Shown here piece by piece: positions 1 through 8,709 of a stretch of DNA of 64,000 nt. The first letter of the stretch is position 1, and every line of letters starts with the position of its first letter. Origin of the DNA: UBA6022 sp032154105 (GTDB taxonomy: Bacteria; Patescibacteriota; Saccharimonadia; Saccharimonadales; Saccharimonadaceae); the NCBI GenBank assembly GCA_032154105.1, contig JALDYI010000004.1, forward strand, positions 1 through 64,000. The letters are read 5' to 3'. The notes below the pieces were generated by a model. That model saw only the letters and a program-made list of their open reading frames with translations. It had not been told where the DNA came from and did no database searches. Both the position numbers and the translations under genes were made by a program.

Positions 1-345
1 CGCCGAAAGCGTGCCGGATATAACGATAATATATTTAGGGAAATTAATCTTACGAATTAGATCCCCACGACTTACAATTGCTTGCATGCCCTGATTTGTT
101 GCCTCGCCAAAGAACGTCCACAATACGATACCGAGCAACAAGGTCACTGCAAAGTGATCTATACCCTGACCAAAGCGTAAAAAATGCACAAAAACAATAT
201 ACATGATCACAAATAACATGAGCGGCTTTAGTAGCGCCCATACATAACCTAGGGCCGAACCTTGATAGCGAAGTTTAAAATCTGTAACAACGAGCTCACG
301 TAAAAGAATACGATTTCGCCTATTAAATATATTAGATAGTTTCAT
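1..345 (-). CDS. ABC-2 type polysaccharide exporter permease (partial)
   Basis: Reverse-strand reading frame open from the ATG at 345 to the window edge, giving about 115 N-terminal residues. The start carries the DFKLRYQGSALGYVW region typical of Wzm/TagG/RfbA-type permeases, followed by hydrophobic segments (LMLFVIMYIVFV and AVTLLLGIVLWTFF). In this family the permease pairs with a Wzt/TagH-like ATPase to export lipid-linked glycans across the cytoplasmic membrane. The partner would lie beyond the left edge. The neighbouring glycosyltransferases fit an envelope-glycan locus. The C-terminal half is missing only because the window ends. Confidence 0.85.
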   Translation of the reverse strand, partial: MKLSNIFNRRNRILLRELVVTDFKLRYQGSALGYVWALLKPLMLFVIMYIVFVHFLRFGQGIDHFAVTLLLGIVLWTFFGEATNQGMQAIVSRGDLIRKINFPKYIIVISGTLSA

Positions 346-380
346 AAGTATGTGATTAATTATAAGATAGATATACGATT

Positions 381-1391
381 ATGAACAGAGTAGCCATCGT
401 TGTACTGAACTGGAACGGAATTGAAGATACGATAGCCTGTCTTGACTCGCTGCTCGCACAGTCATATAAAAACGCTTCAATTGTTGTTATTGATAATGGA
501 TCGAAAGATAGCTCTGTTGAGGTATTAGAAAAATATACACAGGACCACCAGAACAAAGTCACCCTGCTGCGCAACGAAGTAAACAAAGGTTTTGCAGGAG
601 GTGTTAACACAGGCATCACTTGGGCAATCGACAATAACTTCGACCATATCGCGCTATTCAATAATGACGCAGTTGCGGATAGGCACTGGCTTGAGTCACT
701 CGTAACAACGCTGGAATCTTCAGATGAGTTAGGTGCTGCAACTGGCCTACTTCTACATGAGGATGGCAAAACCATCGACACCACTGGCGATTGGTATTCG
801 AAATGGGGCATGCCTTTCCCTCGCAGTAGGTCAGATAAGCGAAACGATACCCCTAACGACAGTCTCGTCTTCGGTGCAAGTGGTGGCGCAACTCTTTATA
901 AAACCACTCTCTTTAAGGACATAGGCTTATTCGATGAAGATTTCTTTGCGTACTACGAAGATGTCGACGTAAGCTTCCGCGCCCAACTTGCCGGCTATAA
1001 AGTTGCCTATACTAACGCAGCGATTGCCTACCATAAGCAAGGTGCCAGCAGTAAAAAGATACCTGGGTTCACGGTTGTCCAAACATTCAAGAATCTTCCT
1101 TTGCTCTTTTGGAAGAATGTCCCGCAAGAACTGCTTTTTTCCATTGGCACTCGTTTTTTTCTTATATACACGCTTCTTTATTTAAACTCAATTAGGCGAG
1201 GTAACGGTTGGCCAGCGACTAAAGGTCTCTTTAAAAGTATCGTACTGCTACCTGCAGCTCTTCGGCAGCGCCATACTATTCAAAAAAGTAAACGAGTAGC
1301 AAGTACGTATATAAAGAGCATTCTCTGGGATGATTTGCCACCAGGGAAAACCGGTTTACATAAACTCATTAATATCTTTTCTCGTAAGTAA
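381..1391 (+). CDS. GT2 family glycosyltransferase (rhamnosyltransferase-like)
   Basis: 336-residue GT-A fold enzyme. The N-terminus shows the nucleotide-binding strand VVLNWNGIEDT (about residues 7-17) and VIDNGSKDSS. A central LFNNDAV segment supplies the metal/nucleotide acidic motif, and FFAYYEDVDVSFR (about 193-205) carries the catalytic-base ED pair of WbbL-like enzymes. The last 100 residues hold a hydrophobic amphipathic stretch that probably seats it on the inner face of the membrane. Substrate is unknown; rhamnose or another dTDP/UDP sugar is an inference from the family. It is divergent from the ABC permease and probably builds the glycan that the permease exports. Confidence 0.85.
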   Translation: MNRVAIVVLNWNGIEDTIACLDSLLAQSYKNASIVVIDNGSKDSSVEVLEKYTQDHQNKVTLLRNEVNKGFAGGVNTGITWAIDNNFDHIALFNNDAVADRHWLESLVTTLESSDELGAATGLLLHEDGKTIDTTGDWYSKWGMPFPRSRSDKRNDTPNDSLVFGASGGATLYKTTLFKDIGLFDEDFFAYYEDVDVSFRAQLAGYKVAYTNAAIAYHKQGASSKKIPGFTVVQTFKNLPLLFWKNVPQELLFSIGTRFFLIYTLLYLNSIRRGNGWPATKGLFKSIVLLPAALRQRHTIQKSKRVASTYIKSILWDDLPPGKTGLHKLINIFSRK

Positions 1392-1408
1392 ACGCCTTAT
1401 AGCCCTGA

Positions 1409-1414
1409 TAGTAT
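1409..1414 (+). promoter_or_regulatory. Extended -10 for the DUF2079 gene
   Basis: TG at 1406-1407, one base, then TAGTAT at 1409-1414, only 7 bases before the ATG at 1422. The transcript would begin at or next to the start codon. No Shine-Dalgarno sequence is visible. Inferred from sequence only. Confidence 0.4.
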
Positions 1415-1421
1415 TGAATAT

Positions 1422-2840
1422 ATGAAACAGACACTAAACACACTCAGTTATTGGGTAAAAAGTAATTGGCAATTCACTCTGATATGTTGCTTAGGTGTCG
1501 TAATCTATCTACTTATATCAATCAGCAAGCATCTCCACTTCAATAGTACTGGATTTGATCTCGTCATTTTCGACCAGGCCGTCCGGCACTATAGCGATTT
1601 CATGGCGCCCGCTAGTAGTTTTCGTGGATTCGAAAACCTTCTTGGTGATCATTTTCACCCTATACTCATATTGTTAGCACCCCTCTATTGGCTATTCGAT
1701 ACACCGATCAGCCTACTCGTTGCACAAGCATTTCTCGTCATCTCCGCAGGTCTACCGATCTATCTTTACTCAAAAAATAAGCTCGGCACCGTTTCAGCAC
1801 TTTGGTTAATTATTGCATTTATCTTCAACGCCGCCTTACTTCGAGCTATTTATTTTGATTTTCACGAAATCGCCTTTGCAATCCCGCTGATTGCGTGGGC
1901 TATTTATCTGATAGAGCGAAAATCATGGATTTGGTTCTATATTGTCATCGGTCTGCTGCTTCTCGTGAAAGAGGACATGTCGATTCTAGTCACCTTCTTC
2001 GGTTTGTATCTCCTCTTAATGAGGCAATACAAACAGGGTATCATCGTACTTGTCTTAGGACTGGCTTGGTTCTTCTTGGCGACAAAACTATTCATCCCGT
2101 ACTTTGCCGGAGGAAATGGTGTATTTAACTATTGGACCTACGATCAGCTAGGACCCGACCTTCCCTCATCACTCATTGCTATACTCAAAAACCCTCTCTT
2201 TGCTTTTTCTCTCCTCTTCCTGCCTATCGTAAAACTATTAACCCTTGCTAAAACATTTGGTGTTTTTCTAGGTCTACCTCTATTATCGCCCTTATTACTG
2301 CTGGCAGCTCCTCTCGTTCTCGAACGATTTCTTTCCTCTAACGAAAACTACTGGCAATTCCATTTTCACTACGGTGCAACACTAACGCCAATACTAGTGA
2401 TGGCCGTTGCTGATAGCTTACATAGACTAAGCAAACTAAAACTGTTCAAGAAAATTAATATGCCTCTAGTCTCGAAATTAGCAAGTTCAACAGTAGCGAT
2501 CATAGCCGTTGTACTGTTTGCCGTATCACCAATGAATTTTATCTTCATACCATCCAATTACAGCCTATCGGCGCATACACAATCAGGGTACGAAATACTA
2601 GGTACCCTGCCTGAAGATGCGTCAATCTGCACAACAAACCATATTGCACCACACCTTGGCAAACACGATCTTACCTTGATAGGATTCGATAGCAGCATTC
2701 CTGATTGGAAATGTGCATACATACTCATATCAAACGAGTTAGATCAGTCGACCGCGCTTGACGGCGCTATAATGAATGCAAGAGACAATGGATACAGAGT
2801 CCTCACAAGTACCAATGGATGGGTGATATATAAGAAATGA
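1422..2840 (+). CDS. DUF2079 polytopic membrane protein
   Basis: 472-residue protein with about ten hydrophobic segments. The conserved DUF2079 N-terminal pattern is visible: FDLVIFDQAVRHY near residue 47, then GDHFHPILILLAPLYW and IYFDFHEIAFAIPLIAWA. The family resembles GT-C glycosyltransferases, with acidic residues after the first membrane helix, but its reaction is not established. The C-terminal 80 residues (from about 390) form a soluble extracytoplasmic tail. It sits between a GT2 gene and sucC, overlapping sucC by four bases (ATGA), so it is co-translated with it. Confidence 0.8.
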   Translation: MKQTLNTLSYWVKSNWQFTLICCLGVVIYLLISISKHLHFNSTGFDLVIFDQAVRHYSDFMAPASSFRGFENLLGDHFHPILILLAPLYWLFDTPISLLVAQAFLVISAGLPIYLYSKNKLGTVSALWLIIAFIFNAALLRAIYFDFHEIAFAIPLIAWAIYLIERKSWIWFYIVIGLLLLVKEDMSILVTFFGLYLLLMRQYKQGIIVLVLGLAWFFLATKLFIPYFAGGNGVFNYWTYDQLGPDLPSSLIAILKNPLFAFSLLFLPIVKLLTLAKTFGVFLGLPLLSPLLLLAAPLVLERFLSSNENYWQFHFHYGATLTPILVMAVADSLHRLSKLKLFKKINMPLVSKLASSTVAIIAVVLFAVSPMNFIFIPSNYSLSAHTQSGYEILGTLPEDASICTTNHIAPHLGKHDLTLIGFDSSIPDWKCAYILISNELDQSTALDGAIMNARDNGYRVLTSTNGWVIYKK

Positions 2841-3907
2841 AATTACTTGAATACGAAGCAAAAAGCATCCTGCGACAAGCCGGTCTTCTCGTGCCAACTT
2901 CGACAATTATTAAAAAGAATGCGGCAATAACCGCTTCGCTTCCGTGCGTCTTAAAATCTCAAGTTCCAGTTGGCGGACGCGGAAAGCTTGGCGGCATTAA
3001 GGTTGCTGAATCAGCCGCAGATTTTAAACAGATAGTGGATGAACTTTTCAACCTACCGATTAAAGGCTACTTGCCGTCAAAAATACTTGCCGAAGAAAAA
3101 CTAGCTATTCAACATGAGTACTATTTATCACTCGTAATCAACCAGTCACTAGGCTACGTTGAATTAGTCGCACATATAGATGGCGGCATGGAAGTAGAAG
3201 ATAACAATACAGCGGATTTCTTGCGGCTTGAACTAACAGGGATAAATAGCACTATCGTCGGCGAACAACTAGCCGAGTACCTTGGCCGCGAAGATCAAAG
3301 CTTCATTCTGCAGGATATGACTAAAAGGCTGTATGATTGCTTTATAAAAAATGATGTAACTCTCATTGAGATAAACCCTCTTATCTACACTAATGACGAT
3401 AGACTCGTCTGTGGTGATGCCAAAATCGAGCTTGATGACGCCGCGGCATTTCGCCACCCAGACTGGCAATTTGAAGAAACGATCCAAGAGACGAATTTCG
3501 TTACACTGAACGAGGGTGGCACCGTCGCGACAATCGCCAATGGCGCCGGACTCGCTATGGCAACTGTCGATGCCGTCGTAGCTGGCGGTATGGCACCTGC
3601 AAACTTTCTCGACATCGGTGGCGGTGCTTCAGAGGCAACGGTACTCGCGGCATTTGAGCAGATTGTGACATTTCCAAATATTCAGGCAATCGTAATCAAT
3701 ATATTTGCTGGCATCACTCGTTGCGATGAAGTAGCGCGTGCTATCGTAGCTGCCCGAGAGAAAATCGATACCCTCCCACCCCTATTTATTCGCCTTGCTG
3801 GCACCAACTACGAACAGGCTGCCGATATCTTACTGACCGCGCACATACCACTACTACTCACCCTCGAAGAATGTATCGCAAAAGCCAAGGAGGTAACCAA
3901 TGGATAA
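2837..3907 (+). CDS. sucC: Succinyl-CoA synthetase beta subunit-like ATP-grasp protein
   Basis: 356 residues, shorter than typical SucC (about 385-400). The ATP-grasp N-domain is visible (LLEYEAKSILRQAGL at the start, LKSQVPVGGRGKLGG around 36-50). The C-terminal CoA-ligase domain carries NFLDIGGGA and the INIFAGITRCDEVA region, both strongly conserved in SucC. With SucD it would convert an acyl-CoA, ADP and phosphate to acid, CoA and ATP (substrate-level phosphorylation), or the reverse. The start overlaps the DUF2079 stop by four bases, and its own end overlaps sucD by eight. No other TCA gene is in the window, so the acyl substrate is open. Confidence 0.88.
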   Translation: MKLLEYEAKSILRQAGLLVPTSTIIKKNAAITASLPCVLKSQVPVGGRGKLGGIKVAESAADFKQIVDELFNLPIKGYLPSKILAEEKLAIQHEYYLSLVINQSLGYVELVAHIDGGMEVEDNNTADFLRLELTGINSTIVGEQLAEYLGREDQSFILQDMTKRLYDCFIKNDVTLIEINPLIYTNDDRLVCGDAKIELDDAAAFRHPDWQFEETIQETNFVTLNEGGTVATIANGAGLAMATVDAVVAGGMAPANFLDIGGGASEATVLAAFEQIVTFPNIQAIVINIFAGITRCDEVARAIVAAREKIDTLPPLFIRLAGTNYEQAADILLTAHIPLLLTLEECIAKAKEVTNG

Positions 3908-4757
3908 GGCAATCCTTGAAGGGAAGAATGTTATCGTACAAGGCATCACTGGCACGCACGGTTCATTCCATACTGCTCGTATGCGCGCAGCCGGTGCGCA
4001 TATTGTTGCTGGAACCTCTCCCTCTAAGGCTGGAGTCACCGTCGATACAGTACCTGTATATGCTTCTATTAAAGACATCCAAGAGAATTTCAGAGTTGAT
4101 ATCAGTGTCATATTCGTACCAGCACCATTTGTAAAAACAGCGGTCATCGAGGCGGTTGATGCTGATGTGCCGCTTATTATTTGCATTACCGAAGGTGTAC
4201 CAATTCATGATATGTTGTACATAAATCAACATATGAGAGGGAAGAAGAGTACGTTAATCGGGCCGAACTCCCCAGGCATACTCCTACCGGGCATCCAGAC
4301 ACTTGGCATTATACCCGCCAACATGGGACTAGTTGGCTCAGCTGGTGTTGTTAGCCGATCTGGCACTCTCACCTACGAACTGACAGCAGGCCTTAGTAGG
4401 CGCGGCATAGGCCAACGCTATGTGATCGGTATCGGTGGTGACCCGGTGCGCGGCACTAACTTTGCAGGGTGCTTACAACTTTTTGAGGAAGATCCCGCCG
4501 TGACACACATCGTCATGATCGGCGAAATTGGCGGCACTGATGAACTTGTCGCTGCAGACTACATACGTACACACGTTACCAAGCCTGTTTATGGCTACAT
4601 CACAGGCCACGCCGCCCCTCCTGGGGTTCAACTTGGCCATGCCGGGGCTATATTGGGGAGTGAAAATGAATCCGCCTCAGCGAAATCACAAGCCCTTGCT
4701 CACGCGGGTGTCGTCGTTAGTACAAGCATCTCCGAGCTTATCGCTTCGGTAAAATGA
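3900..4757 (+). CDS. sucD: Succinyl-CoA synthetase alpha subunit-like
   Basis: 285 residues, family-typical length. The CoA-binding Rossmann domain begins with VIVQGITGTHGSFHT. Further conserved blocks are VIFVPAPFV, CITEGVP, IGPNSPGI, VSRSGTLTYE and GIGGDPVRGT. The phosphohistidine loop is intact as QLGHAGAI near residue 242, so it should be catalytically competent. A strong ribosome-binding site, AAGGAGGT at 3887-3894, lies inside the end of sucC. An extended -10 for the next gene overlaps its 3' end. Whether it is truly succinate-specific cannot be read from the sequence; a malate- or acetate-type acyl-CoA ligase is an alternative. Confidence 0.9.
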   Translation: MDKAILEGKNVIVQGITGTHGSFHTARMRAAGAHIVAGTSPSKAGVTVDTVPVYASIKDIQENFRVDISVIFVPAPFVKTAVIEAVDADVPLIICITEGVPIHDMLYINQHMRGKKSTLIGPNSPGILLPGIQTLGIIPANMGLVGSAGVVSRSGTLTYELTAGLSRRGIGQRYVIGIGGDPVRGTNFAGCLQLFEEDPAVTHIVMIGEIGGTDELVAADYIRTHVTKPVYGYITGHAAPPGVQLGHAGAILGSENESASAKSQALAHAGVVVSTSISELIASVK

Positions 4758-4763
4758 TATAAT
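4755..4763 (+). promoter_or_regulatory. Extended -10 promoter for downstream GT2 gene
   Basis: TGATATAAT overlaps the end of sucD and lies 8 bases before the ATG at 4772. This places the likely transcription start at or within two bases of the start codon. No clear -35 is needed for an extended -10. Confidence 0.5.
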
Positions 4764-4771
4764 CGTACCAG

Positions 4772-5725
4772 ATGAAAACAATTACCATTCTTATCCCCGC
4801 TTACAACGAACAAGAGGTCCTCGCACCCCTTCTTGAACGCCTCGGTAAGCTCGCTCACGACAACTCACGCTATTCATTTGAGTTCCTATTCATAAATGAT
4901 GGCAGCCGCGACAAGACGCTTGAGATCATCAAAGATTATGCCACGAAGGACACCCGCATTAGTTATATCAATCTGTCACGAAACTTTGGCAAAGAGATCG
5001 CGATGATTGCAGGACTTGATAATGTAAAGACCGATGCTGTTGTGATTATCGATGCTGACCTTCAGGATCCACCAGAACTCATTCCAAAGATGATTGAACT
5101 TTGGGAAGAGGGCTATGATGATGTCTACGCTAAGCGCAAAAGCCGCGCCGGCGAAACGTGGTTTAAAAAAGCCACATCTGAGCTATTCTATAAGCTCCTG
5201 CAAAAGTCGACAAGCATACCGATTCAGCGCGACACCGGTGATTTCCGCCTGCTCGATAGGCGCTGTATCGAAGCGTTGGTTCAGTTCCGCGAGTCTCAGC
5301 GCTACACCAAGGGGATGTTTAGCTGGATTGGCTACAAAAAGAAAGAGATTGAATACGACCGCAACCCACGTGCGGCTGGTGAAACGAAGTGGAATTACTT
5401 CAAGCTTATAAACTTAGCTATCGACGGCATCACCTCATTTACGACCGCACCACTGCGTATTTCGTCAGTGCTTGGCATTCTCGTATCACTCGCCGCCTTT
5501 GTCTATATTATTTACCTCGTCGTTCGTACCATCGCTCACGGTACCGACCTCGCAGGCTACCCATCAATGATGGCTGTCATTCTCTTTCTGGGCGGCGTCC
5601 AGCTTCTCTCACTCGGCGTGATTGGCGAATACATCGGACGAATCTTTAACGAGAGCAAACAGCGACCGCTCTATTTCATCGAAGAATATCACCACGGCGC
5701 CTCGAAGAAGAAAACCAATAAATAA
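4772..5725 (+). CDS. GT2 polyprenyl-phosphate sugar transferase (GtrB/DPM-like)
   Basis: 317 residues. N-terminal GT2 domain with ILIPAYNEQEVL, FLFINDGSRDKT and IDADLQDPPELIP, the DxD-type motif of dolichol-phosphate mannose synthases and GtrB. GDFRLLDRR and the RYTKGMFSWIGY region are also typical. Two C-terminal transmembrane helices (about residues 230-255 and 265-290) match the GtrB topology. It probably transfers a sugar from a nucleotide donor to undecaprenyl phosphate on the cytoplasmic face. It overlaps the following gtrA-like gene by one base (TAATG), so flippase and synthase are coupled. Confidence 0.9.
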   Translation: MKTITILIPAYNEQEVLAPLLERLGKLAHDNSRYSFEFLFINDGSRDKTLEIIKDYATKDTRISYINLSRNFGKEIAMIAGLDNVKTDAVVIIDADLQDPPELIPKMIELWEEGYDDVYAKRKSRAGETWFKKATSELFYKLLQKSTSIPIQRDTGDFRLLDRRCIEALVQFRESQRYTKGMFSWIGYKKKEIEYDRNPRAAGETKWNYFKLINLAIDGITSFTTAPLRISSVLGILVSLAAFVYIIYLVVRTIAHGTDLAGYPSMMAVILFLGGVQLLSLGVIGEYIGRIFNESKQRPLYFIEEYHHGASKKKTNK

Positions 5726-6141
5726 TGAAAAGCCTCCTACAGCAGCACGCTGAAAAGTTTCGTTTTGCGCTCGTCGGTGGATTCAACACCGCCCTTGATT
5801 TTGGTATTCTCTTTGGCTTAACTGCACTTGGTGTCGATAAGATTCCCGCGAATTACGTCTCGACATCGATATCATTCATCTTTAGCTTCTTTGCGAACAA
5901 GACGTTCACCTTCAAGGCAAAAAGTGGCAATGCAAAACATGAATTCATCAGTTTTATTGTCGTTACCTTGACTGGACTCTGGGCTATTCAGCCTCTTATT
6001 ATTACCGCCGTCTCCCAACTGCTCTCGACAACCTCCCTCGACGATACGATAACGCTACTTATCGCAAAACTCATCGCCACTATAGCATCACTCATTTGGA
6101 ACTACATCCTCTACTCACGAATTGTCTTCAAACAACGCTAG
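5725..6141 (+). CDS. GtrA family membrane protein
   Basis: 138 residues with four predicted membrane helices. FALVGGFNTALDFGILFGL at the N-terminus and FIFSFFANKTFTFK in the middle are hallmarks of GtrA/DPMS-like small membrane proteins. The family is thought to flip undecaprenyl-linked glucose or similar sugars across the membrane. Its gene starts inside the stop of the GtrB-like synthase, as in many gtrAB pairs. The specific sugar is unknown. It is the last gene of the envelope-glycan group. Confidence 0.88.
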   Translation: MKSLLQQHAEKFRFALVGGFNTALDFGILFGLTALGVDKIPANYVSTSISFIFSFFANKTFTFKAKSGNAKHEFISFIVVTLTGLWAIQPLIITAVSQLLSTTSLDDTITLLIAKLIATIASLIWNYILYSRIVFKQR

Positions 6142-6193
6142 GCTGCTTAGAATCATCCCTTCCATGCACAACCGTATTTAAACAGCTTCTATT

Positions 6194-6222
6194 TTGACCG
6201 TCTATTGCTTATGCTTTATACT
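6194..6222 (+). promoter_or_regulatory. Sigma-70-like promoter of prepilin gene
   Basis: TTGACC at 6194-6199, a 17-base spacer and TATACT at 6217-6222. The ATG at 6234 is 11 bases beyond the -10, so the 5' leader would be about four bases. Confidence 0.65.
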
Positions 6223-6233
6223 TTAAGCTATAC

Positions 6234-6713
6234 ATGTGGGTAAAATATAAAAACCAATCAGGCTTTACGATTGTCGAGCTTTTGATTGTTATTGTGATCA
6301 TTGGTATTCTTGCCGCTATTACTATCGTTGCATACAACAGCATCCAGGAGAGGGGCCGGTATAGCGCAATACAACAAGATATCAACTCTCTCAATAAGGC
6401 GATTCAGTTATACTATGCGGATAATGGCTACTATCCCTATAGCGGTACGACTAGTGGCAATGTAAGTGGCTCAACCCTCGCTATCCCGGGCCTTGTGCCT
6501 ACCTACATAGCAAAATCTCCCACCATACCAAATGATGGAATTGGCGGCTACTACGCGTACATATGGGCATCCAATGGTACCAACTACAAAATAGTCCGGC
6601 TTGTCCCTACCGGCACATCACTTCCATCAGTAGAGCAATCAAACCCCAACCCCGATACAAACCGTGTCGGCAGAGGCTGGGGGTATTGGTCGAGCGGCGG
6701 CAGCGGCCTTTAG
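6234..6713 (+). CDS. Type IV pilin-like prepilin
   Basis: 159 residues. The class III signal is GFTIVELLIVIVIIGILAA, with cleavage by PilD-type peptidase expected after the Gly at about residue 12 and the conserved Glu at +5 of the mature protein. The alpha-1 helix is followed by a Tyr-, Gly- and Ser-rich globular domain. It resembles major pilin/pseudopilin proteins (PilA/GspG-like). No other pilus assembly genes are adjacent; a second prepilin lies at 42.7 kb. Possible roles are surface attachment or DNA uptake, as inferred from family. Confidence 0.88.
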   Translation: MWVKYKNQSGFTIVELLIVIVIIGILAAITIVAYNSIQERGRYSAIQQDINSLNKAIQLYYADNGYYPYSGTTSGNVSGSTLAIPGLVPTYIAKSPTIPNDGIGGYYAYIWASNGTNYKIVRLVPTGTSLPSVEQSNPNPDTNRVGRGWGYWSSGGSGL

Positions 6714-6718
6714 TTCTG

Positions 6719-7180
6719 CTATGAACTTTTTTGAGCAATAATGATCCGGCGGTCGCGGCCTTCACCTTCGGAGAAGGTACGAACGTCATCGTATTCGCTT
6801 GCAACGTGATGGACGATACGACGATCAGCGGCGCTTAGATCGCCAACGTATGAGTCACCCGTACGGCGAACTTCTTCGATCCACTCACGAGCCTGCTTAG
6901 CAACTTTTTCAGCACGAATCTTTTTGTAATCAGCGATATCGATATTTACACGCATCACTTCAGCTTCTTTATTACGAAGGGTGGTTGATACGAGAAACTG
7001 GAGACTGCGAAGCGTCTCGGCATTGCGCCCAATGAGCAAGCTGTTGTATTCACTCGTCGGCACAGTAAGTTCAATGACGTCCTCATCGCAAGTTGCCTCA
7101 ACAGCTAAGTTAACTCCGAAGAAAGATAAAAGATCTTCAAGATATTTTTTTGCGTAATTGACAGACGCCTGCTTATCCAT
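6719..7180 (-). CDS. khpB: KH-R3H RNA-binding protein KhpB (Jag)
   Basis: 153 residues. The KH-like segment includes SLLIGRNAETLRSLQFLV (about 47-64). The R3H segment is RRTGDSYVGDL through DRRIVHHVASEYDDVRTFSEGEG, with the R-x3-H spacing. The protein lacks the extra N-terminal Jag_N domain of Firmicutes homologues. In other bacteria KhpB binds RNA with KhpA and influences cell-wall growth. The gene directly follows yidC (three-base gap), the standard khpB-yidC-rnpA-rpmH order left of oriC. Confidence 0.9.
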   Translation of the reverse strand: MDKQASVNYAKKYLEDLLSFFGVNLAVEATCDEDVIELTVPTSEYNSLLIGRNAETLRSLQFLVSTTLRNKEAEVMRVNIDIADYKKIRAEKVAKQAREWIEEVRRTGDSYVGDLSAADRRIVHHVASEYDDVRTFSEGEGRDRRIIIAQKSS

Positions 7181-7182
7181 GA

Positions 7183-8148
7183 TTATTTCCTCGTGTCTTT
7201 CGCCTTAATACGCGTAATGGTCGTTCCTGTAGCTTTAGGCGATGGTGATGTCTTAGCCTCAACTGCTTGCTTGGCGCGCGCTTTGGCGGTCGCCTTCTTC
7301 GTAGGTGCCGTTGACACCTCATCGGCAATCTCTTCAAGCTCTTCTTCATCTTTCTTCAAGAGGAAGTGCTGTTGGATCACTGCAACAACGTTTGATGTCG
7401 CATAGTAGAGTGCAAGCGCGCCCGGCACAGTCACCATGATAAAGAACATAATAAATGGAAGGACTTTCATCATCTTACCCATGACGATGGCGTTCATTTC
7501 TGATTGATCAGCCTGCTTACCTTCAGCCGCTTCGGCCATGATATCGCGAAGACGCTTCTTGCTTGGGTCGTGAGGCATCGTCTGCTTGCTCATGATGTAC
7601 TGTGTAATCGCGGCGATTGCAGCAAGGAGGATAAGTGGAATGCTCACCGTACCGTTGCTAAAGGCTGTCTTTGTAAGATCAATAAAACCAAGGAACTGTT
7701 CATTGAACGATGACGGGTTAGAAATAATTGCCCTAATCGGTGCTAACGTTTCCATGAAGTCATAGGTATACTTACCGATATCATTAATGTGGTTCGTGAA
7801 AATCTGAATGACATGGAAAAGCGCAATGAAGATAGGTAGCTGAATAAGAAGAATGCCGATTGAGCGAAACGGATTAACGCCGTGTTTCTTGTACAGCTCC
7901 ATCATCTGCATACTCTCAAGTTGCTTATTGCCCTTGGTGCGTTTCTTAATCTTCACAAGTTCAGGCTGGAGTTTGCGCATTGCCTTTGTCTGGTGAAGCA
8001 TACTCTTTGTCAGCGGGAAAAGTGCAAAACGCACGATGATCGTAAAGATGATCAAGCTAACGCCAAAATCACCACCTGGGATCAGCGAGTAGATCCCGAT
8101 CAGCAGGTTAAAGATTGGCTGCACAACAATAATGTCAAAAATATTCAC
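7183..8148 (-). CDS. yidC: YidC/Oxa1 family membrane protein insertase
   Basis: 321 residues. FTIIVRFALFPLTKSM contains the conserved hydrophilic-groove Arg. It is followed by the positively charged KAMRKLQPELVKIKKRT loop and further helices (LIQLPIFIALFHVIQIF, SIPLILLAAIAAITQYIM, PFIMFFIMVTVPGALALYY). There is no large extracytoplasmic P1 domain, consistent with a monoderm type. The C-terminal tail is rich in Lys/Arg/Ala and may contact ribosomes. The start codon is GTG at 8148, preceded by AAGAGGT. An extended -10 TGGTATAAT lies upstream on the same strand near 8193. Confidence 0.93.
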   Translation of the reverse strand: MNIFDIIVVQPIFNLLIGIYSLIPGGDFGVSLIIFTIIVRFALFPLTKSMLHQTKAMRKLQPELVKIKKRTKGNKQLESMQMMELYKKHGVNPFRSIGILLIQLPIFIALFHVIQIFTNHINDIGKYTYDFMETLAPIRAIISNPSSFNEQFLGFIDLTKTAFSNGTVSIPLILLAAIAAITQYIMSKQTMPHDPSKKRLRDIMAEAAEGKQADQSEMNAIVMGKMMKVLPFIMFFIMVTVPGALALYYATSNVVAVIQQHFLLKKDEEELEEIADEVSTAPTKKATAKARAKQAVEAKTSPSPKATGTTITRIKAKDTRK

Positions 8149-8274
8149 GTTTTACCTCTTAATAGAAACCTATATTTAGCTTTTATTATACCACGTGCAA
8201 GCAAACAGAGGCTATGCCTCCACACTGTCGATATGTCAGTAAGCCTTTAAGGGTTCGTAAAGGTTGAGTTTTGG

Positions 8275-8625
8275 CTATTTTTCGTAGAGATTAGCCTGCT
8301 CGAATAACTGCTGGATAAGCGCAGTAAGCTCATCGTACGGCATCGACTCGACTTCGCTGTTGAAAATCATAAGTGCCATATCGTGGGCAGGTCGAAGCTT
8401 TGGCAATTCCAAGCGAATCACCTCGTAGACACGTCGGCGTACACGGTTGCGACGAACGGCGCTTTTTAACACCTTTTTACTGATCACGACAGCAAATCGC
8501 GAGTGTCCACGATGCGGATTGACGATATATTTAAGCGTCACCAAACGAGAGCGAATCGCTTCGCCGTTTTTATAGACATACCTCAGGCTTCCGTGGCCAT
8601 GAAAACGATGGTGAATTGTGAGCAT
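8275..8625 (-). CDS. rnpA: Ribonuclease P protein component
   Basis: 116 residues, typical length. The RNR motif block SAVRRNRVRRRVYE (about 66-79) and the preceding RFAVVISKKVLK strand are diagnostic. The protein assists the RNase P RNA in 5' processing of tRNA precursors. It lies downstream of rpmH as in most bacteria, but a strong hairpin separates the two genes. Confidence 0.93.
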   Translation of the reverse strand: MLTIHHRFHGHGSLRYVYKNGEAIRSRLVTLKYIVNPHRGHSRFAVVISKKVLKSAVRRNRVRRRVYEVIRLELPKLRPAHDMALMIFNSEVESMPYDELTALIQQLFEQANLYEK

Positions 8626-8657
8626 ACTACACTCATTGTAGCACCTCTGTTACACGT

Positions 8658-8691
8658 AAAAACAGCTACTTCCGAGGAAATAGCTGTTTTT
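8658..8691 (-). terminator. Hairpin between rpmH and rnpA
   Basis: Perfect 11-bp inverted repeat, 8658-8668 with 8681-8691, A-rich on one side and T-rich on the other, with a 12-base loop. It could terminate or attenuate rpmH transcription before rnpA. A base-paired stem is certain; its function is inferred. Confidence 0.7.
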
Positions 8692-8709
8692 ATTGTCTTA
8701 TGTCTTTAT

